Assembly (NCBI GenBank): GCA_001953115.1
Contig: LSSL01001843.1
Location: 1 to 13,169, forward strand
DNA length: 13,169 bases
Direction: 5' to 3'
Origin: Smittium mucronatum
Taxonomy: Eukaryota; Kickxellomycota; Harpellomycetes; Harpellales; Legeriomycetaceae
Shown here: one piece after another, positions 1-7,620 of the stretch
Numbering within the stretch: the first letter of the stretch is position 1
Layout: each line of letters begins with the position of its first letter
Position numbers and translations under genes: made by a program
Notes under the pieces: model-generated
Seen by the model: the letters and a program-made list of their open reading frames with translations, nothing else
What the model was told of the DNA's origin: nothing
Databases searched by the model: none

Positions 1-2
1 TA

Positions 3-988
3 GCGATAGCCTTAGTAAGTCATGACAATGAAAAAAATTACAGCTGGGTTTTAGAAAATTTAAATTCAGAAGCAATTAAATTGGAATTAAATTTTGGAAT
101 TAAAAATTTAATAGCAGACTCTGCACCTCAAATAAAAAAATAATAACAAGATTTTCTATCGAAATCAAGAGAATAAATTTTTGGTTTCATGTTTCAAAAA
201 ACATCAAGGATTTAATTTAAAAAAAACCTGGTACTTTTGGAGATTATATCTATAGTGACATGCGCAAAATTCAAACAAGTGTCACAAAAAATATTTTCGA
301 GTGTTCAGTAAATTTATTTGAGAAAAAATGGAGAAATTTCAATCTTTTGTAGGATTTTTTGGATGAATTTGAGAAAATTTATTTCAGAAACAACGAAAAT
401 TGGTATGAAGGATACTCTCTGTTTAGCCCCTCAACAAATAATGCCTTAGAGAGATTTAACAGACGATTAAAGATATATTTACAATGTATAATTTCCCTGA
501 CATTTTAAAATTTCTAGACTTTTCAAAAGAAATAATTAATGATTGTATTGATTTTTATACTCCGCATTTCCGGAAAATAATTTATAATGAAATTTCTATT
601 TTAGAAATGAAAAAATCATATTTTGGAATAGCTAGATCCACTGAGAAAACAGAAATTTATATTTTTTCAAAAAAAATGTTAGATAATAGAATTTCATGAA
701 GTTTCAGGGTTAATTAAATCAATGAAATTTGAAAATTTCGATAAATCAGTAAATTTTTTCGAAAAATAACTTTCATATCATCAAAAAATATATCCTTCAA
801 CATATAATTATGTTTTTTGCTCTTGCAATAATTTTTTTAAAAAAAAGAAATGTATACATATATTTCATTTTATTAATGAAACAAATTTAACTGATTTAAT
901 TGACATAACTCTTCTTGGTAAGCGAAAAACGGCATTGAGACCCAGAAAAATCAAGAAGAAGTCAGCACTGAGTATACAGTTAGTATAA
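3..988 (+). pseudogene. MULE (Mutator-like) transposase, C-terminal part, decayed
   Basis: MULE transposases cut and paste DNA with a DDE nuclease domain. The window opens inside that domain. Frame 3 (3-143) gives SHDNEKNYSWVLENL and then ADSAPQIKK, where the Asp codon at 117-119 fits the second catalytic residue. Frame 2 continues with FWFHVSKNI (about 179-205), the place of the family's CxxH motif; its Cys is replaced by Phe. The third catalytic residue fits Glu at 449-451 in STNNALERFNR. The reading moves to frame 1 at 484-699, returns to another frame near 694, and ends with a SWIM finger and a basic tail, stop at 986-988. In-frame stops (for example after FNLL near 350 and at about 767) and at least three frameshifts show it is dead. 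The first catalytic Asp and the N-terminus lie beyond the left edge. Family assignment is secure from motif order; the subfamily is unknown. Confidence 0.85.
818..859 (+). other. SWIM zinc finger of the MULE relic
   Basis: The Cys codons at 818, 824 and 851 and the His codon at 857 form CxC-x8-CxH, the SWIM signature found downstream of the DDE domain in many MULE transposases, where it is thought to bind DNA. It sits in an open stretch running from about 770 to 985 that ends in a Lys/Arg-rich tail (LLGKRKTALRPRKIKKK). The order of DDE domain, spacer, SWIM finger and basic tail supports calling 3-988 a single gene despite its breaks. Confidence 0.75.
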
Positions 989-1130
989 ATATTTTCATTT
1001 ATACTAAAATTTATTATTTTGTAAATATTAATAAAGGAGTTATAAACAAAAAAAATTCATTCGTAATATTTATTAGTTTAAACCAATTATTTTACGTGAA
1101 AAAGATAAATATATATATATGTCTTATATA

Positions 1131-1420
1131 TAGATGAGAGTGGGATATGAGATACAGGATGCGGAAAAGTCGGTTGGAAAAAGTACAAAGGCTGGTCTGG
1201 TAAAAGGGAAAAAGGAAAGACGGGAAGGGGGGATGGGTAACGGGGAACGTAAGACGGGAGATGGGAGATGGGATACGGGGAAAGAGGGGGGTGAAAAGGG
1301 GAAAGAGGAGAAAGAGTTGACGGGGAATGGGGAATGGGGAAAGGAGAAGGAGAAAGAGAAGACGGTGGATGGAAGACGGAAGACAGGGAAAGGGAAAAGG
1401 GAAATTGAAAGAGATAAGGT
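1131..1420 (+). repeat. G-rich purine island with degenerate short repeats
   Basis: The + strand is almost entirely A and G here and far richer in G than any other part of the window. Short units recur imperfectly: GGGAGAT twice in tandem near 1256-1272, GGGGAAT twice near 1321-1336, and many GGGGAAA-like blocks. Several runs of three to seven G lie close together, so G-quadruplex or triplex formation is possible. A 105-codon ATG frame crosses it (1134-1451). Its product is only Lys, Gly, Glu and Arg, as expected from translating such a tract, so I do not call it a gene. The island lies between the MULE relic and the mariner relic, with sharp borders on both sides. Confidence 0.8.
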
Positions 1421-1429
1421 GCTTACTTT

Positions 1430-1748
1430 CTATCGTCTCATTTTCTTATAATCGATGTTTTGTTTTCTTGTAACAGAAAAAAATAATTCTGATACATTTT
1501 CTTCTAGCACTTGTAATTAAAAAATTCTTTCAGTAGATATGCATAAATTCATTATTTTCAGCCCAAAAATGAATATGAAACACGGGGATGTGCCACTTTG
1601 ATTTGCTCAAGAATTAGTATGTTTTTAGTAAATTTCTTGTAAAAATAAGCACTGTGTAACATCAACACTGTATTCTTTTGATTAATTTAGTATGTTTTCA
1701 AGAAATTTAAGTGATTTCAAAATAGATTAGTATAATTTTAATATTTAA
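1430..1748. other. A+T-rich stretch, no gene recognised
   Basis: On the minus strand this should hold the last part of the neighbouring mariner transposase, including the third catalytic Asp or Glu. I could not find the usual proline-rich motif around that residue in any frame. The end of the gene is either too decayed to read or was lost when the purine island arose. Confidence 0.5.
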
Positions 1749-2450
1749 TCATTCGGAATTATCGGAAAAAATGACAATTTTGGATTGTGATATTTCTAAA
1801 GGAAAGTTTTTGGCTATCAAATCGTTACTCAAATATTAAAATCGGCCTGTTTTTAACTATTTCTTTACGATTTAAAGTTTATGAGTCCTAAATTTGGCAG
1901 ACAAGAAATCATATTTACATTAGGCCTTTTGCTTTTAGGCAGTTTTACTGCCGCCATGTGTTCTTTTTTTTCCTACCTCTATTTCTCCTAATAAATAAAT
2001 TCAGATTGCTTTCATCAATAAAAATGAAAAACTTTTTTGAGACAGATCATTCGGGGAATTCGGTTACGTATTTCCTTCTTTTTAATTTGTACTCCATTAA
2101 TTTTACTTGTCTTGGCACCATATGAGTTTCTTTTGTGGTGAATATTTCAAGTTTAAATTTCATCTCACTGTCCGGGGAAAAACTAACAAATAGTATTCTA
2201 TGAATAGAAAATTTGCCAACTCTTAGAGAACATCCAAAGGATTTTCCTCTATTTTAGACATAAAAATATCTGAACTTTCTTCGATTAGCTTACTGGACCC
2301 GGTTCTATTCCCCTCTCTGCTCTTTAGTTATACCCGTTATGATTTTATCTAACCATAGGCTGTGGATATGGGAACATTGTTGGCATTTATTTCTTCCATA
2401 AAAATATTCTCGATTTATACGCAAATATATTATTGCAGATCTGATTCATT
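1749..2450 (-). pseudogene. Tc1/mariner (IS630-like) transposase, decayed
   Basis: This cut-and-paste DDE transposase is readable only by following several minus-strand frames. The N-terminal helix-turn-helix region gives SRIFLWKK and NANNVPISTAYG (about 2420-2350), then REGNRTGSSKLIEESSDIF and SKIEENPLDVL, matching the family's Gly-rich linker and second helix-turn-helix. A 2160-1960 frame reads FTTKETHMVPRQVKLMEYK and then FIFIDESNLNLFIRRNRGR, where Asp at 2014-2016 is the first catalytic residue. After a slip in a run of A it continues VKLPKSKRPNVNMISCLPN, GLINF, and later LEISQSKIVIFSDNSE, with Asp at 1761-1763 as the second. Spacing of the two is about 84 codons, normal for the family. 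Stops (for example TGA between E and SVSKK) and at least three frameshifts inactivate it. The third acidic residue was not found, nor were terminal inverted repeats. Confidence 0.8.
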
Positions 2451-2829
2451 GGGGGTCTTTTTATAAATACCCCTGGCATTTTGTTCTGAGGAAATATTAT
2501 TTATTTAGTTAATATCCAATTTTGATGAATACTTTAAAATTATTTTTTATAAAATAATATTTATCGAGGACATGAATTATTTTATTTTAAATCTGATTGA
2601 GTTTAAAAATGCAAGCTTTTTTATCCCTAACCTTTTTTTAAAAAAATGTTAGATAAATAAAGTTTAAACATATTTTTGAAAAACTGGATCAAAATTATTT
2701 CTTACTATATTTTTTTAATAATGAAACCATATCACCCAAAAATGGCTTATAGTTGTAGAAATATACAAATATTTTTTAAAAAGCTAAGATTAAAATTAAA
2801 TATTTTTTTAATGGAAATAAAAATCATAA
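2451..2829. other. A+T-rich stretch, nothing recognised
   Basis: This stretch is dominated by A and T runs with dense stops in all frames. I looked for the mariner terminal inverted repeat just beyond the transposase N-terminus and saw none. Confidence 0.5.
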
Positions 2830-3081
2830 ACCCTTCTTTTAGTTATTACTAAGCTTCCTTACATTTTTATTGTAAATAGGAATAAGTTAGATTCTTTATT
2901 CCATCCTTTGGAATATGAAACCTTACAGTTTTTGATTGAAATTTTTATTATATATAAGCTTTTCCCAAAACAGGATTACTTTTTTTCAATAAAAAAATAT
3001 TTTGGACATGATTGGTTGTTCTTTTTCATAATCATAATCATTTCCACTTTTATTATAATTGTATGCACATCCAATAATTAA
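2830..3081 (+). other. 83-codon open stretch without ATG, membrane-like end
   Basis: The frame between the stop at 2827-2829 and the stop at 3079-3081 is open for 83 codons, which is long for DNA this rich in A+T, yet it has no ATG. The first part is mixed (for example DSLFHPLEYETLQF and LFPKQDYFF). The last 25 residues are a strongly hydrophobic run (WLFFFIIIIISTFIIIV) followed by a short polar tail, like a tail-anchored membrane segment. T-rich DNA readily produces such Phe/Ile runs by chance. I do not recognise a family. It could be a gene remnant that lost its start, or noise. Confidence 0.25.
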
Positions 3082-3589
3082 TTATTGCTATTCTTCAAAT
3101 CGGTTTTTCTTATTTTTAATCGGTCTAATTTTTCCAAATCAAATATAATTTTCATCAAATCATTTTTACTTTTTTCCAATTTGACTTAGAAAATGTGTAA
3201 TATATTTCTTAAATCTAATTGTTGCAATTTGTTGATTTGAAATATATCGAATAATTTTCGATATTAAATCCCCGGTTTACTGTTCGAGAAAGTTAATAAA
3301 TCAATGAGTAATATGCTTTTTAATTAATAACAACTGGTTCCATCAGTAATGCCAGAAAAAATTCAAAATTTCTCCAGTTTTAAATGCTTTAGATGGATGA
3401 ATAATATTTTTTTAAAAAATATTGAATTTATTGTATTAGACACTAAAGTGTCCATTTAAAGTTAAAAATATACCACAGATATGGCTTCAAAAATTAACCA
3501 AGTTAAAAAATCTTAATCGAAAGAATTATCTACCGACCTACAAGATCTTACCTACTAGGAATTGTTTCATTGTAATATTATAATGTTAG
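3082..3589. other. A+T-rich stretch, nothing recognised
   Basis: No coding signal could be assigned. If the integrase relic downstream belonged to a full Ty3/gypsy element, its zinc-binding and RNase H parts should lie here or further left, but I could not read them. A small perfect palindrome (GACACT, two bases, AGTGTC) sits at 3439-3452. Confidence 0.4.
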
Positions 3590-4054
3590 AGAATTTTTCC
3601 AGGATTTGTTGAGCTCTTTAGGGCGATGGTTAATTTACACTATACTAAGAAAAGTGCTGTTATAGGTCAAATTAGATTTAAAATCTACCAAGCCAAGAAT
3701 TCGAAGCTTCTTTCGGGTAGTTAATAAGTAATAAAAATTATTCTATTCAAAAATAAGGCGCGTAAAAATATCATATCTGATAATACCCCATATTTGGCCT
3801 CTAGAGTGGCTTCTTTTCTCTTATTTTGGTATAAAAGCTTTAATTTTTCGACATTTTAGTCCTAATTTCATGTTTCTGGTTATAATTTCCACGGATAATG
3901 ACTTAGCACTTTGGTTAAAAAATATGTCTCGATAGATTTGAGATCAATTTGGCTAATCGATTAAGTTTTCACTCTTCAAAGTGACTTTGGTCTATTATAT
4001 GCAAATTTATATTATTTTATGTATATTTCAACCGATTTTGAAAATGCGTCTTAA
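3590..4054 (+). pseudogene. retroviral-type integrase relic, probably Ty3/gypsy
   Basis: Integrases of this type insert retrotransposon cDNA into the genome. One single frame (frame 2) carries the signs in order. HYTKKSAVIG (about 3635-3664) resembles the region just after the first catalytic Asp, which appears lost. IISDNTPYLASRVASFL has the second catalytic Asp at 3779-3781 in the classic SDN motif. FHVSGYNFHG, two stops, and LSTLVKKY then keep exact residue spacing with the family's YHP-x-x-NG-x-x-ER-x-N-x-TL signature; the catalytic Glu is now Gly and the following Arg is a stop. The next residues (SIDLRSIWLID) resemble the usual W-containing segment. Stops at 3722-3727, 3857 and before LSTL, and another after WLID, make it a pseudogene. 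No reverse transcriptase was readable upstream. The assignment rests on spacing across two motifs rather than strong identity. Confidence 0.55.
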
Positions 4055-4199
4055 TAAGCTTCAGATAGTTTTGGGTATATTTTCCTCTAAAGAAGCAACT
4101 AAAATATCCACACTTTTATGCAATATTAATAGAAATTTTGCGAATTTGCGCAATATCAATTTTTAGCAGTTTTTTATATTAGCCGATCAACAGGTAAGA

Positions 4200-4570
4200 A
4201 CAATTTTTATTTAAGTAAAATTAATATTAAAATATGTATAGTGGTGAATATTTCATTCATACTGAGTTTTTTGCATACTCATGAAAAACCTAATAGAATT
4301 TGTGAGATTTCTAACTTTATGGTAATTTTTCTTCTGGAGAGATTTCAAAAGCATCAAATAAAATGACATAAAATAAATGCTAGGTTTCTCTTATTGTCCC
4401 TAAAATTGGCCAAATTATGTTTTTAACTCCACATTTTAAATAATTATATTTAAGGGATATTCCACATAATTTCGACTTTTTCCTAAATTTTAAATCGACG
4501 ATTTTTATTTTTTAATAATTATGCCGAATTAATTATATATCCTATCCAATTTGGTTTCAGTTATCTTAAA
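4200..4570 (-). pseudogene. diverged repeat, probable Tc1/mariner-like N-terminus (copy 1)
   Basis: The core 4457-4526 matches 7453-7523 on the other strand at roughly 80% by eye, including AAAAGTCGAAATTAT shared exactly; weaker similarity extends to about 4570. Read on the minus strand, the frame is open for about 40 codons after a stop: KIKIVDLKFRKKSKLCGIS, then VKNIIWPILGTIRET. This resembles the first helix-turn-helix and linker of Tc1/mariner transposases (a tVxxII followed by a Gly-Ile turn). Further along, NLSRRKITIKLEISQILL and EIFTTIHIL could be the second helix-turn-helix. It is not the same family as the relic at 1749-2450. That it is a repeat is well supported; its identity is tentative, and no catalytic domain was found. 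Confidence 0.4.
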
Positions 4571-4662
4571 GAATTAAACATTTTTTTGAAGATTGATAAC
4601 TAATCAGTAAAATATTAACACATTTTAACGAAAAAGTGGCATAAATCAGTTTTCCAAAGTTT

Positions 4663-4905
4663 ATGGACGAATTTGTAGATATATATAACTTTAGATATCA
4701 ACTCGAAATTCCCATGTTTGAATCCCATGTGAAAGTCACACTCTCCATAGCACTGCTGATTAAAACTAATACACTCACTTATAAATTCTATATTTCTTAT
4801 TTCAAAAAGGTATTCCATAACATCACTGAAGAATTTTATATTTTTATAAGGAAGCTTTACATGTTCACTTTAGAAATAGCTACGGTCTCCCATGTTTATT
4901 TATAA
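4663..4905 (+). other. 80-codon open reading frame, unidentified
   Basis: This frame has an ATG and 80 codons, longer than most in this A+T-rich region, and it ends at TAA. The product has mixed composition (MDEFVDIYNFRYQLEIPMFE at the start) with no motif I know. A 67-codon frame on the opposite strand overlaps it almost fully (4615-4818); at most one can be real. No promoter or partner gene is visible. A relic of a transposon gene or chance are both possible. Confidence 0.2.
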
Positions 4906-5069
4906 AAAAGGCTTGTGTTTCATCCTCCCTTTCACCACGAAAAAAACATTTTGTGCCAAAAGTAATTAAATCAATAATGAATAGTTTGTCTGTTAATATA
5001 ATCACCCTTATTCCCCTTTCTAAAATTCTACCCTAAACAAAGTAATGTTTCTGATGAAGGATAAAGCCT

Positions 5070-5390
5070 TCTTTCAGCGAAAATATGATATTATTTTTTT
5101 AAATCTTAAAATTATTTATACTGATATCAAATTAATATAATAAAACTTCGATATAATGACCCTATCATTATTGGACACATAAATCGCCTCCTTTTTCAAT
5201 AATTAATCATAAATATATCCTATTTAATCTATATCTATATAAAAATATTTCATTCCAACTTTTTGGGATGTAATATTTACAATTAGTTTTATTCTTTTAC
5301 ATTCTTGTTCCCCTTTATATCTTATTCAAAATAAATCCTTTCCTTAGCTCAATACAGTGTCAGTAAACTCCTTACAGTTCGAAAAGCTTC
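5070..5390 (-). pseudogene. second LINE copy: endonuclease fragment
   Basis: This fragment is a diverged copy of the endonuclease part of the LINE at the right end, in the same orientation. TAATGACCCTATCATTATTG at 5154-5173 matches 12608-12627 with two differences, and 5251-5304 matches 12705-12758 at about 80% by eye. Both use the same offset (7454), so about 150 bases are collinear without net insertion or deletion. Weaker matches continue right to CCTTAG and CTCCTTACA (about 5340-5376) and left to CAGCGAAAATATGATATTAT (5075-5094), beside the place of the GDFN motif. It covers the loop between the middle of the endonuclease and its GDFN motif. No intact frame remains. It is a separate insertion or an older duplication of the same family. 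Confidence 0.65.
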
Positions 5391-5412
5391 TGTTTTTGTT
5401 CATTTTTATCCC

Positions 5413-5451
5413 CTTTTGCTTTTGCTTTTGCTTTTGCTTTTGCTTTTGCTT
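5413..5451 (+). repeat. CTTTTG hexamer microsatellite
   Basis: Six perfect head-to-tail copies of CTTTTG occupy 5413-5448, followed by a partial copy. It begins right beyond the recognisable edge of the second LINE fragment. It is perfect while everything around it is decayed, so it is likely recent and variable in copy number. Confidence 0.95.
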
Positions 5452-5468
5452 ATCTTCTTTTTTACTCA

Positions 5469-5489
5469 CAGGTTATAAAAAAAAACCTG
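5469..5489. repeat. short inverted repeat
   Basis: CAGGTT at 5469-5474 and AACCTG at 5484-5489 are perfect inverted arms around an A-rich nine-base loop. No terminator or element end can be assigned to it. Confidence 0.4.
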
Positions 5490-5555
5490 CCATTGAATCT
5501 TATTCTTATAAAAATAAGAGAAATAAATTTTAACCAGTCTTCCGGGTTCAGATAA

Positions 5556-5795
5556 TTCTATCCCCAGCTCAACAACCAGAACATTGATGACATCTCTGAA
5601 GCCGAGAACAACTCCACCACCATGAACTATGAAGTATCGAACAACATCCCAGAAAAAACCATTCAGTTAAACAATTCGGTAGCTATTCCTGACATTACAA
5701 GCAGGCTTTCTGAAGCAGTAAGTTTGACGGTAGCACAACTAACTACCAAACATATATTTCCATTATGGGTCTCTATCTTTGGGCTCGCCCGATAG
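5556..5795 (+). CDS. unidentified 79-codon reading frame in a GC-richer block
   Basis: The frame from after the stop at 5553-5555 to TAG at 5793-5795 is open for 79 codons; an internal ATG at 5622 in a CCACCATG context would give 57 residues. Base composition here is near 45% G+C, clearly above the surroundings, and codon use differs accordingly. The product is rich in Asn, Ser, Thr and Glu (LNNQNIDDISEAENNSTTMN), as in a disordered segment, and ends in a more hydrophobic stretch (KHIFPLWVSIFGL). I recognise no domain. A GTAAGT resembling a splice donor occurs near 5720. It may be part of an exon, a gag-like retroelement fragment, or foreign DNA. Confidence 0.3.
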   Translation, partial: FYPQLNNQNIDDISEAENNSTTMNYEVSNNIPEKTIQLNNSVAIPDITSRLSEAVSLTVAQLTTKHIFPLWVSIFGLAR

Positions 5796-5940
5796 TATTA
5801 TACGTCTCGGAAACAGAATTTTAAGCCAATACCCTATAACTATATTCAACCCATAATGTTGGGGACCTGCCTGTACAGACATTATCCTTATGTTGTGGTC
5901 AATACTGGTCCCGCCCAGTCTCTCCGGTGTTATTATTAGT

Positions 5941-5949
5941 GGGGGGGGG
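5941..5949 (+). repeat. run of nine G
   Basis: Nine consecutive G at 5941-5949 are conspicuous in this A+T-rich window and close the GC-richer block. About 80 bases upstream, at 5857, TGTTGGGGACCTGCC resembles the TG start of an LTR. I found no matching partner LTR, so no retrotransposon end is called. Confidence 0.6.
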
Positions 5950-5979
5950 TAGTGTCATATCAGGTATAAGTTTCTAGCT

Positions 5980-6005
5980 CAATTTCAAGCATCAACTTGA
6001 AATTG
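5980..6005. repeat. perfect 10-bp inverted repeat (hairpin)
   Basis: CAATTTCAAG at 5980-5989 and CTTGAAATTG at 5996-6005 are exact reverse complements around the six-base loop CATCAA. The hairpin lies at the right border of the GC-richer block. It could be a remnant of an element terminus or a transcript hairpin; nothing decides between these. Confidence 0.7.
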
Positions 6006-6009
6006 TGGC

Positions 6010-7396
6010 ATTTTGGCACAATGTGTGACACCTAATATAGAAGTTTCAGGGTTTTAGCTCCAGTAATGCCATCCAAATGCATTTTAATTAAATGGAACCA
6101 GTTTCAGATAAGATTAATCATTCAATTTAAGTGAAGTTATCAACCGATTCTTAATCTCAAAAAAAATTCTTAGTGCTTCTTTTGTCTGTGCAAAATCATA
6201 CGTCTTAGAATATATTCATGTTGAATGATTGATATAACAATATCTTATTCCAAAAAATTTCCTGCAACTCTTTCTTAATAAATTCTATAAAGTTTGAAAC
6301 ACCATTACGATGAAATTTTTTTTATCCAAGACAGTGTAGATTTCAACTAAGTTTTAGTTTTGACTCTGAAGCTTTCAACTAGTTTTCTCAAAATTCTTCT
6401 CTTACAGTATGATTTCTGATTTCTGACTTCTGTCAACAATACTGACTCACTACTCGTCCCAAAATAAATTTTAACGTCTTCCAGAAAGTTTAGTATGTTA
6501 TCATCTTAAACTCAAAAATATCCAACTAAGCAACTCTATTTTTTTTAGCTTCCGTAAATCCTAAAAAATCTTACCTTATAACCTTTAAATTATCTGCAAT
6601 TTTTTTGTACTAAACGTCTTCTTTCTCGCAAAATAATAATAATAATTTGGAATAAGGAAAAAAATCTGTTTTTTTGTTAATCCAAAATAAAAAGTGTTTA
6701 TTTCTTGATTCTCTTTTAAGTTATTTGTATATTTTTATATGGGTTGAAATATTTATCTATTGATTTCGAAAATTGTATCAAGATTTTGTAATTTAAAAAA
6801 ATTATGAATTGTTTTAAAATATATATATATATTGGATGATTTAATAATCATTGGTGAAATGATGTTATTATTTTTTTTGATCTCATCATTACTTTTTGTG
6901 ATTATATTCTATTAAACTTCTTCATTTTTTTTCTAGATTTTATAAAAAATACATTCACAATCATTAGTGCTATATTTTGAAACTTTAAAGTCTGATACCA
7001 TTTTTGTGAGATTTACTCTATGCGAAAGCTCCGATAATACTTTCCACCGAATTTATTAATGTAAATTATAAAAGTTTTTATGGAAGGATATAAAATGATT
7101 TATATTGTGTCTTTTTATCTTAAAATCGAATTAAATCATCAATATCCTCGATTTTTGAGGAGCTGAGGATGTGGGGAATAGAGGATAAATCAGAGTTTCC
7201 ATGCTAAATTCTTCTTGAATACAGCTTAAATTCTATTATTGATATAGTATTATATTTTTAATAGGAAATCGATGAAAAAAGATGAATATGAAATTCCATT
7301 AATAATAAGCAGACTGGTTTCAATATTAATGATGATTATAATTTAAATTAGTCAAAGTAAATTTATATGTTTCTTAGTATAAATTATTTTTTAAAA
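6010..7396. other. A+T-rich stretch, no gene recognised
   Basis: No family could be assigned on either strand. Minus-strand fragments such as NGVSNFIEFIKKELQEIFWN (about 6310-6250) and TKEALRIFFEIKNRLITSL (about 6185-6130) read like protein and vaguely recall the segment after a Ty3/gypsy reverse transcriptase, but the surrounding order does not fit. A heptamer GATTTCT is repeated at 6411-6431 (two copies and one variant), and an (AT)n run lies near 6820-6834. Confidence 0.5.
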
Positions 7397-7620
7397 AACT
7401 TTAAGCCATTGGGAATAACTGGAAGCAGATAGGGTTTGGCATATATTTAATACCGCATAAATATTAAAAAATAAAAATGTGTGATTTCCTATCTAGGTAA
7501 AAGTCGAAATTATTCGGAATATATCTTTAATTAATACCAATGCGCCATCTATTTAAGTCTCTATAGTGAATTTTATACATATATATACTTAGCTCTATCA
7601 CTTTTTTGAGCCACAGTATT
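7397..7620 (+). pseudogene. diverged repeat, probable Tc1/mariner-like N-terminus (copy 2)
   Basis: This is the inverted partner of 4457-4570: the core 7453-7523 matches at roughly 80%, and similarity continues left to about 7397 with one gap. In the frame matching copy 1, the conserved residues are KIK, D, R, KSKL and GI, interrupted by a stop at the equivalent of RK. Downstream, in another frame, INTNAPSI, a stop and VSIVNFI recalls the NANNVPISTAYG helix-turn-helix of the mariner relic at 1749-2450. No catalytic motif follows. Conservation of the same amino-acid frame between copies suggests protein-coding ancestry rather than a plain terminal repeat. Confidence 0.4.

Noticed and set aside
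1134..1451. 105-codon ATG frame
   Set aside because: It is the translation of the purine island; the product is only Lys, Gly, Glu and Arg repeats and the frame is open because purine-only codons seldom form stops.
3981..4166. 61-codon ATG frame
   Set aside because: It overlaps the integrase relic in another frame and has no recognisable motif, so I treat it as a shadow.
4615..4818. 67-codon frame on the minus strand
   Set aside because: It overlaps the longer plus-strand frame almost fully and has no motif; chance is the simplest explanation.
5143..5180. TCGATATAATGACC resembling a pogo/Tigger terminal repeat
   Set aside because: The same bases align collinearly with the LINE endonuclease at 12608 onward, which explains them better.
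3284..5385. GTTCGA words resembling tRNA T-loops (near 3280 and 5377)
   Set aside because: No acceptor, D-arm or anticodon arm could be folded around them, so there is no tRNA gene.
5857..5949. LTR start (TGTTGGGG) followed by a G run
   Set aside because: No second copy of the sequence was found in the window and no purine tract precedes it, so an LTR cannot be supported.
698..6053. 14-base exact repeat GAAGTTTCAGGGTT at 698-711 and 6040-6053
   Set aside because: One shared 14-mer is within chance for 13 kb of biased sequence, and the flanks do not match.
6110..6560. Minus-strand Ty3/gypsy reverse transcriptase connector
   Set aside because: Fragments such as ILGRVVSQYC and FFEIKNRLITSL suggest it, but the distance between them is too long and no catalytic YxDD motif is visible.
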